From: CAYTID01 sp964437735
GTDB taxonomy: Bacteria > Bacteroidota > Ignavibacteria > UBA10030 > BY39
Reading direction: 5' to 3'
NCBI GenBank assembly: GCA_964437735.1
Contig: CAYTID010000022.1
Coordinates: 1-27,434, forward strand
DNA: 27,434 nt
A program made the position numbers and the translations under genes. Position 1 is the stretch's first letter; every line of letters begins with the position of its first letter. Shown here piece by piece: positions 22,233 through 27,434 of this stretch. The notes under the pieces are model-generated. The model searched no databases, had not been told where the DNA came from, and was given only the letters and a program-made list of their open reading frames with translations.

Positions 22233-23692
22233 TTATGGCGGAATTTAAGAAAAAACGAAAAATTAATTTTAATCTCAACGAAATTCACGAAGGACGTATT
22301 CCTCCGCAAGCTGTAGATGTTGAGGAACAGGTTTTGGGAGCAGCATTAATTGAAAAAGAAGCTGTACCTAAAGTATTAGAGATATTAAGACCGGATATTT
22401 TTTACAAAACTGCACATCAGAAAATATTTGAAGGCATTACAGCCCTCTTTGAAAGGAATGAACCTGTCGATTCAGTTACTCTCATAGAAGAATTGAAGAG
22501 AAGGGGAACTTTGGATGAAATCGGCGGCCCGATTTATATTACTGATTTGACTTTAAAGGTAACTACGGCGGCGAATGTCGAATATCACGCTCATATAATT
22601 TTAGAAAAAGCATTGATGAGAGGATTAATTGAAACCTCCTCTGAGATTGCCTCACGTGCATACAACGAAACAGAAGATGCCATTGATTTACTCGATGAGG
22701 CGGAAACTAAAATATTTCAAATATCTGAACAAAGATTAAAAAAAAGCGCCACACCGATCAAGAAAGCTTTGTTTGAAACATTTGACACACTGGAAAAAAT
22801 TCACGGCAAACATGGAGGAATAACGGGTGTACCGACCGGCTTCATCGATCTGGATAATATTACAGGCGGATTCCAGAATTCTGATTTAATCATTATCGCC
22901 GGACGACCCAGTCAAGGGAAAACTGCTTTTGCGCTCTCGCTGGCACGAAATGCTGCATTACATCAAGCCAAAAAAACTTCAGTCGGCATATTCAGTATTG
23001 AAATGTCGGAACAGCAACTTGTTACTAGGATGCTTTCATCCGAAGCGAGAATCAACGCTCATGCATTACGTACTGGTAAGTTACCCGAAGAACAATGGAA
23101 AAATTTGAGCAGAGTTGTCGGGCGCCTTGCCGAGGCTAAAATATTTATTGACGATTCTCCATATTTATCGATACTTGAAATCAGGGCAAAGGCGCGAAGA
23201 CTAAAAGCTGAACACAATATTGGAATGATAATAATAGATTATCTTCAATTAGTTCACGCACCGAAAAGCATGGAAAGCAGGGAACGGGAAATATCAATGA
23301 TTTCACGCTCGTTGAAAGCGCTCGCAAAAGAAATCGATATACCGGTTATTGCATTGTCACAGCTCAACAGGGCTGTGGAAACCCGAGGCGGAGATAAAAG
23401 ACCAGTTTTAGCGGATCTTCGTGAATCGGGGGCTATCGAGCAGGATGCCGACGTGGTATTGTTTGTTCATCGCCCGATTATGTTCAATATTGAAACCATC
23501 AAGGACGAGAGTGGAAACGTTTTACCAACCGAAAGACTTGCGGAAATTATTGTGGGAAAACACCGTAACGGTCCGACGGGTATTGTACACCTTGCTTTTC
23601 AAAAGGAGTTTGCAGGTTTTGATAATTGGAAATTTGATACATACGAACAGTTGATGCCGGTTTCGCCCTCCGACGAGGATACTCCGTTTTAA
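22229..23692 (+). CDS. dnaB: Replicative DNA helicase DnaB
   Basis: DnaB is the hexameric helicase that unwinds DNA at the replication fork. The 487-residue protein has the N-terminal domain opening with PPQAVDVEEQVLGAALI, the linker, and the RecA-like motor with Walker A GRPSQGKT (225-232), Walker B in IIIDYLQLVH, and the DLRESGAIEQDADVV motif followed by a late KHRNGPTG. The start is ATG at 22229, overlapping the preceding stop, or the second Met two codons later. No intein or insertion is seen. It is the last gene of the run and converges on the radical SAM gene after 5 bp, with no hairpin between them. Confidence 0.97.
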   Translation: MIMAEFKKKRKINFNLNEIHEGRIPPQAVDVEEQVLGAALIEKEAVPKVLEILRPDIFYKTAHQKIFEGITALFERNEPVDSVTLIEELKRRGTLDEIGGPIYITDLTLKVTTAANVEYHAHIILEKALMRGLIETSSEIASRAYNETEDAIDLLDEAETKIFQISEQRLKKSATPIKKALFETFDTLEKIHGKHGGITGVPTGFIDLDNITGGFQNSDLIIIAGRPSQGKTAFALSLARNAALHQAKKTSVGIFSIEMSEQQLVTRMLSSEARINAHALRTGKLPEEQWKNLSRVVGRLAEAKIFIDDSPYLSILEIRAKARRLKAEHNIGMIIIDYLQLVHAPKSMESREREISMISRSLKALAKEIDIPVIALSQLNRAVETRGGDKRPVLADLRESGAIEQDADVVLFVHRPIMFNIETIKDESGNVLPTERLAEIIVGKHRNGPTGIVHLAFQKEFAGFDNWKFDTYEQLMPVSPSDEDTPF

Positions 23693-23697
23693 TATCC

Positions 23698-24756
23698 TCA
23701 ATTATTCCAAATTCCCGGAATAGTTAATCCGCAACTATTACATTTTCCATTTATTAAATTATTTTTCAATACCCGAAACCCGATTCTTTCAATGATCAAT
23801 TCACTGCAAGCAGGACAATAAGTGTTTTCCCCGCCCTCGACCTTTCCCGGTAAATTGCCCGCATAAATATATTTTAATCCGGCATTTTTTCCTATTGTTA
23901 TCGCTTTTAATAATGAACCGGCTGGTGTACTCCTTCGATCGGTCATCTTATAATTTGGATGAAATGCCGTGATATGCCAGGGGATATTTGTTGAAACCGA
24001 AGCAATGAAATCAGCAATGTTTTTTATCTCTTCATCTGAATCGTTGAAATCCGGAACTATTAGTGTTACAACTTCAACCCAAAAATTCATTTGAAATGCC
24101 ATCTTGATAGTGTCAAGCACATTTTGTAAAACTCCGCCTAATTCTCTATAACGCTTGTCGTTAAATCCCTTTAGATCGATTTTGAACAGGTCTAAATATG
24201 GTTTCAAATATTCTAATACCTCAGGTGATCCGTTGCCGTTTGAAACATACGATGTCACCATTCCATACCTTTTTGCAAGCTTAAAAATTTCAACTCCCCA
24301 TTCAGTAGTAATAAGCGGTTCATTATAAGTACTTGTAATTATATGAGCTTGATTTTGTTTTGCCATCATTACAATTTCTTCAGCAGTAATAACTTGAATA
24401 TGCGCAACCGCGTGAGGATCACGGAGTGTCTGAGAGGAGAGCCAATTCTGACAAAAGCTGCAATGATAATCGCAACCGACCATACCGAAGCTCAAAGCGG
24501 TGGAGCCGGGCAAAGCATGGAAAAAAGGTTTTTTCTCGATAGGGTCTAATTGCAATCCGTTTACATAACCCCAAGGGACAAGTAATTTTCCGTTTTCGTT
24601 TGTTCTGACTTTACAGATTCCGTCACTGCCCGGTTTTATTTTACATCTGTGTCCGCAGGAGTAACATAATATCCAATTTTTATCTAATTCTTTATATAAT
24701 TTCCCATTTTTGGTGTGTTGCTTCAGAATTTCTTGTAATGACGGAGCATTTTTCAT
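23698..24756 (-). CDS. amrS: AmmeMemoRadiSam-system radical SAM protein
   Basis: The 352-residue protein resembles the radical SAM member of the AmmeMemoRadiSam triad, which usually comes with AMMECR1 and MEMO proteins; the substrate is not known. The SAM cluster is C95-x3-C99-x2-C102 (CDYHCSFCQNW). Further cysteines at the N-terminus (C31, C34, C38, C48) and C-terminus (YCPAC, CNSCG) suggest structural zinc or extra clusters. It shares ancestry with pyruvate formate-lyase activases, but the N-terminal cysteine set and the PIEKKPFFHALPGS motif favour this subgroup. The two partner genes are not within the window. It is 95 bp downstream of the Pit gene on the same strand. Confidence 0.88.
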   Translation of the reverse strand: MKNAPSLQEILKQHTKNGKLYKELDKNWILCYSCGHRCKIKPGSDGICKVRTNENGKLLVPWGYVNGLQLDPIEKKPFFHALPGSTALSFGMVGCDYHCSFCQNWLSSQTLRDPHAVAHIQVITAEEIVMMAKQNQAHIITSTYNEPLITTEWGVEIFKLAKRYGMVTSYVSNGNGSPEVLEYLKPYLDLFKIDLKGFNDKRYRELGGVLQNVLDTIKMAFQMNFWVEVVTLIVPDFNDSDEEIKNIADFIASVSTNIPWHITAFHPNYKMTDRRSTPAGSLLKAITIGKNAGLKYIYAGNLPGKVEGGENTYCPACSELIIERIGFRVLKNNLINGKCNSCGLTIPGIWNN

Positions 24757-24851
24757 TTTAAAATCTTCTCTTTATTCAATATATGAAATTAATTAAAGAG
24801 TAGCAGAAAACTATTCTTCGATGTGTTGCTTGCCGAATAAAATTCTTATTT

Positions 24852-25850
24852 TCAAAATAATTTTATAATGTAGTCGACAAATTCAAAAGTTCCATAACCA
24901 ACCAGACCGGAAATCGGAATTGTTAAAATCCATGCCCATAGAATTTTACCGGCTAGTCCCCATCTAACGGCTGAGAGACGGCGTGTTGCTCCAACGCCCA
25001 TGATGGCACCGGCTACTGTATGTGTGGTACTGACGGGGATACCTGCCATTGCGGTCCCGGCCAGAACAAATGCTCCTGCAGTTTCGGCACAAAAGCCGCC
25101 CACCGGTTTTAGATGAGTTAATTTCATTCCCATGGTTTTTACTACTTTCCATCCTCCGTATAGTGTCCCTAATGCAATTGTCGTATGTGCGGATAAAACA
25201 ACCCAGAGAGGCACATAAAATTCTTCCCCGAGATAACCTCCTGTATATAGCAATATGGCAATAATCCCCATAGTTTTTTGAGCATCGTTTGTTCCGTGTC
25301 CCAAACTGAATGCAGCAGATGATATTAATTGTCCTATCCGAAATATTTTGTCAACTTTTGATGGCGTCTTTTTGCTTGATAACCATGTAACTATAATCAT
25401 AAATATCAAACCCAGTATCAAGCCTATGACAGGAGAGAGAATTATAAATATACCGATCTTTATTAAACCGGCACTAATAAGAGATCCAAAACCGGCTTTA
25501 GCAACTGCTGAACCTGCCAGACCACCAATGAGTGCGTGTGAAACGCTTATTGGTAAACCGTAATGTGTACAAAGATGCGTCCAAATTATTGCACCAATAA
25601 GTGTAGCCAATATCAATTCATGGTCCACTACATTCGATTCTACTATGCCTTTGCCGATAGTTGTGGCAACATGAACTCCAAAAACTCCGGCAGCGGCAAA
25701 GTTAAAAAATGCCGCCCATATTACAGCTAAACGTGGCGACAAAACCCGCGTTGAAACTATTGTTGCAATCGAATTAGCGGCATCATTCATCCCGTTTAAA
25801 AAATCAAAAACAAGAGCTAAAAAAATTAAAAAGATTGTATATTCCAACAT
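24852..25850 (-). CDS. pit: Inorganic phosphate transporter, PiT family
   Basis: PiT proteins carry inorganic phosphate (often as metal phosphate) into the cell with protons or sodium. The 332-residue integral membrane protein has about ten hydrophobic segments. Both halves of the duplicated signature are visible: LNGMNDAANSIATIVSTRVL (18-37) and GHGTNDAQKTMG (184-195). Further family motifs are GLPISVSHALIGG (98-110) and GIPVSTTHTVAGAIMGVG (270-287). It starts 7 bp after the DUF47 gene and is surely co-transcribed with it. Confidence 0.96.
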   Translation of the reverse strand: MLEYTIFLIFLALVFDFLNGMNDAANSIATIVSTRVLSPRLAVIWAAFFNFAAAGVFGVHVATTIGKGIVESNVVDHELILATLIGAIIWTHLCTHYGLPISVSHALIGGLAGSAVAKAGFGSLISAGLIKIGIFIILSPVIGLILGLIFMIIVTWLSSKKTPSKVDKIFRIGQLISSAAFSLGHGTNDAQKTMGIIAILLYTGGYLGEEFYVPLWVVLSAHTTIALGTLYGGWKVVKTMGMKLTHLKPVGGFCAETAGAFVLAGTAMAGIPVSTTHTVAGAIMGVGATRRLSAVRWGLAGKILWAWILTIPISGLVGYGTFEFVDYIIKLF

Positions 25851-25857
25851 AAAAAAA

Positions 25858-26505
25858 TTAAGCGTTTTTAATAATTATACTTTCGATTGCATTCGCAGCG
25901 TCTTCGCATTTATCAGTTGCCGATTCCAAACCCATTAGAATTTCTTTAATTTTTATCAACTCAATTGGGTCTTTACATGTTTTGAATAAAGTTGCGACCG
26001 CAGCCTCGAACATATCATCCGCTTTATTTTCGCAGCTATTAACATGTACACAACCCTTCAGGATTTCATCTTTATGATCCAAATCTCTCAAAAGCGGAAT
26101 AATTTTACAAAGTTCGTTCACAGATTCATGAAGAGTTTCAATAATTCTTAAGCCATCGGGGGGGAAATTATTAACTTCGTATAGTATAACTTGTTTTGAA
26201 ATTCCCTTAATATAATCCAGTACATCATCGAGTGCCGCTGCGAGCATGTGAATATCTTCCCTGTCAAACGGAGTCACAAAAGAGGAACTAATCTCATTGA
26301 ATAATCTATGGGTAATCATATCTCCCTTATGTTCGATATCCTCGATTTCAATTAATTTCTTTCGATTTTCATCCGTCAGAGGAAAATGAAAAGCTAAAAG
26401 TAGTGTCTCGCATGCATAATTCAAATTTTCGATATCCTCTTCAAAAAGGAGAAAAAAATTATCATTTTTCGGTACAAGTTTTTTAATAAATTTGTTTACA
26501 CTCAT
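25858..26505 (-). CDS. DUF47 (PhoU-like) phosphate transport regulator
   Basis: The 215-residue, mainly helical cytoplasmic protein belongs to the DUF47/TIGR00153 family, distantly related to PhoU and regularly paired with pit genes, where it is thought to modulate Pit. Metal-binding-type acidic motifs are present: IEHKGD (57-62), FVTPFDREDIHMLAAALDDV (76-95) and a second acidic set near ENKADDM. It is the upstream gene of the pit pair, separated from it by 7 bp. AGGTT stands before the ATG. A 35-bp gap separates it from the flavoprotein gene upstream. Confidence 0.92.
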   Translation of the reverse strand: MSVNKFIKKLVPKNDNFFLLFEEDIENLNYACETLLLAFHFPLTDENRKKLIEIEDIEHKGDMITHRLFNEISSSFVTPFDREDIHMLAAALDDVLDYIKGISKQVILYEVNNFPPDGLRIIETLHESVNELCKIIPLLRDLDHKDEILKGCVHVNSCENKADDMFEAAVATLFKTCKDPIELIKIKEILMGLESATDKCEDAANAIESIIIKNA

Positions 26506-26540
26506 ATGATGCTAACCTGTTTTTATTTCATTTGAAATGT

Positions 26541-27434
26541 TTATTTCTTTAACAAATAATCGAGCCATTTATTGCTGATTTTTTCTAAAACACTATTTAC
26601 CTTTAACCTCGAGTTCAAATTCTGAAAATCGACCACATCGAGATGTTGGTCCTGATTAAAGCATGTGAAAACGGGTTTTGATTCTTTGCCGGTTACCGGA
26701 TCGACTTGCCTAATAAGACACTGCGCACAAACTTCTTTCATCATACACTGCATCGGTGCGTTGATACTGCCGATTGCGATATGATTCGTGAAATAGGGTC
26801 CCAAAATGCCGTGCCGCGCGTCTTTTACAGCTGCCATCATTCTATCTGAACCGATGGCTATGATTCGGTTTATTGTCGGTAAGGGAATAAACGTTTCACC
26901 GATTAAACCATCACCATATGCTTTCATTGCCTGAACAATATTTCCCCTAAAGTGGGAATCCTGACTTCTTGTTGGTTTGATTTCTTTGCCGGAATCTGTA
27001 CTCCAAATAATTTGATCGGTGGATTCCTCGATTTCTTCTCTTTTAAATAAATCTTCTCCCTGTTTATATCCGGCAAAATAAATTACTTTATTTCCGCTTT
27101 GCTTTAATGCTTTTGCGATTGAGAATAAAACCGCATTTCCAAGTCCTCCGCCTGCGAGAAGTACATTTTCATTTTTCGGGATTTCGGTAGGTGTGCCGGT
27201 AGGGCCCATAACAACAAGCTTCTGACCGGTTTTTAAAGAAGCGCTTAACCGTGATGAAGCCCCCATTTCAAGAACTATCATGCTTAACAGTCCTTTTTCA
27301 GCATCTGTCCAGGCACCTGTTAATGCAAGCCCTTCCATCGTTAATTGGGTATCTTCTATCCAGACCGATTCACTTTCAAAATTTTGCAAACGATAAAATT
27401 GACCGGGCTGGAATTTTTTAGCAGCAAATGGAGC
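26541..27434 (-). CDS. FNR-like flavin/NAD oxidoreductase, 5'-truncated at the window edge
   Basis: The reading frame is open to the last base of the window, giving 297 residues with no start. The TTG at 27389 is not the true start, because in-frame codons before it encode APFAAKKFQPGQFYRLQ, a standard ferredoxin-reductase FAD-binding motif (PGQFxRLQ). Then come MGPTGTPTEIP, the NAD-binding GGGLGNAVLFSIAKAL, and a cysteine cluster C-x5-C-x2-C (CMMKEVCAQC) with a further cysteine in FTCFNQD, resembling the iron-sulfur site of dihydroorotate dehydrogenase electron-transfer subunits and NfnA/sulfide dehydrogenase beta. It may be the C-terminal domain of a larger fused protein such as a glutamate-synthase-like oxidoreductase. 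The redox partner is unknown. Confidence 0.8.
   Translation of the reverse strand, partial: APFAAKKFQPGQFYRLQNFESESVWIEDTQLTMEGLALTGAWTDAEKGLLSMIVLEMGASSRLSASLKTGQKLVVMGPTGTPTEIPKNENVLLAGGGLGNAVLFSIAKALKQSGNKVIYFAGYKQGEDLFKREEIEESTDQIIWSTDSGKEIKPTRSQDSHFRGNIVQAMKAYGDGLIGETFIPLPTINRIIAIGSDRMMAAVKDARHGILGPYFTNHIAIGSINAPMQCMMKEVCAQCLIRQVDPVTGKESKPVFTCFNQDQHLDVVDFQNLNSRLKVNSVLEKISNKWLDYLLKK

Noticed and set aside
24768..24800. 7-bp inverted repeat CTCTTTA / TAAAGAG upstream of the radical SAM gene
   Set aside because: The arms are short and AT-rich with a 19-nt spacer; a match of this size is expected by chance in such AT-rich DNA.

Overview
The window is AT-rich bacterial DNA (mid-to-high 30s % GC by eye). 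It looks like the chromosome of a member of the Bacteroidota/Chlorobiota/Ignavibacteriota lineage. Pointers are the yicC-gmk-rpoZ-coaBC run with a divergent omega subunit, a CoaBC carrying the D/S active-site variant I associate with that lineage, several beta-barrel outer-membrane proteins with short signal peptides ending in SQ or AQ, and one promoter that fits the TTTG / TAnnTTTG pattern. The genus cannot be fixed from this. The piece is a draft scaffold: exactly 100 N at 1132-1231 mark an assembly gap inside a tandem repeat. No rRNA, tRNA, CRISPR array, transposase, integrase or prophage gene is visible. Most of the window is housekeeping sequence.

Layout. (1) 1-2016: a small membrane protein, queE and queC (7-deazaguanine/queuosine synthesis), separated by a long heptamer-repeat region with the gap. 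(2) 2153-2881, minus: a secreted beta-barrel protein diverging from ruvB. (3) 2966-6807: ruvB, a PPC/DUF296 protein, an acylating aldehyde dehydrogenase with an encapsulation-peptide-like tail, and an alkyladenine DNA glycosylase. (4) 6784-8178, minus: a GlcD-like FAD oxidase whose 3' end overlaps the glycosylase gene. (5) 8287-12861: an envelope block with a secreted S9-like peptidase, a beta-barrel protein, a Tyr/Trp- then Arg/Gly-rich lipoprotein and a FadL-family porin, closed by a strong terminator. (6) 12913-16563: an AddA-like helicase-nuclease, converging on an RqcH/NFACT gene (minus). (7) 18485-23692: a tightly packed run yicC-gmk-rpoZ-coaBC-udg-dnaB. (8) 23698-27434, minus: an AmmeMemoRadiSam radical SAM enzyme, a Pit phosphate transporter with its DUF47 partner, and a flavoprotein that runs off the right edge.

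Genes working together: queE/queC act in one pathway. ruvB, aag, addA, udg and dnaB cover repair and replication but are spread over several transcription units. pit/DUF47 form a phosphate uptake pair. The lipoprotein and FadL-like porin form a self-contained unit with a promoter (10220-10248) and a terminator (12829-12861).

The most unusual signal is a set of degenerate arrays with strict 7-bp periodicity in the first 7 kb (966-1342, 4009-4064, 6640-6667, 6753-6787). They supply the start codons of two genes and the stop codon of another, and they have been absorbed into the coding sequence of the DNA glycosylase both as an internal insertion and as its C-terminal tail. The second most interesting signal is the aldehyde dehydrogenase tail, which resembles a bacterial-microcompartment targeting helix although no shell gene lies nearby. 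I found no clearly new multi-gene defence or metabolic system.
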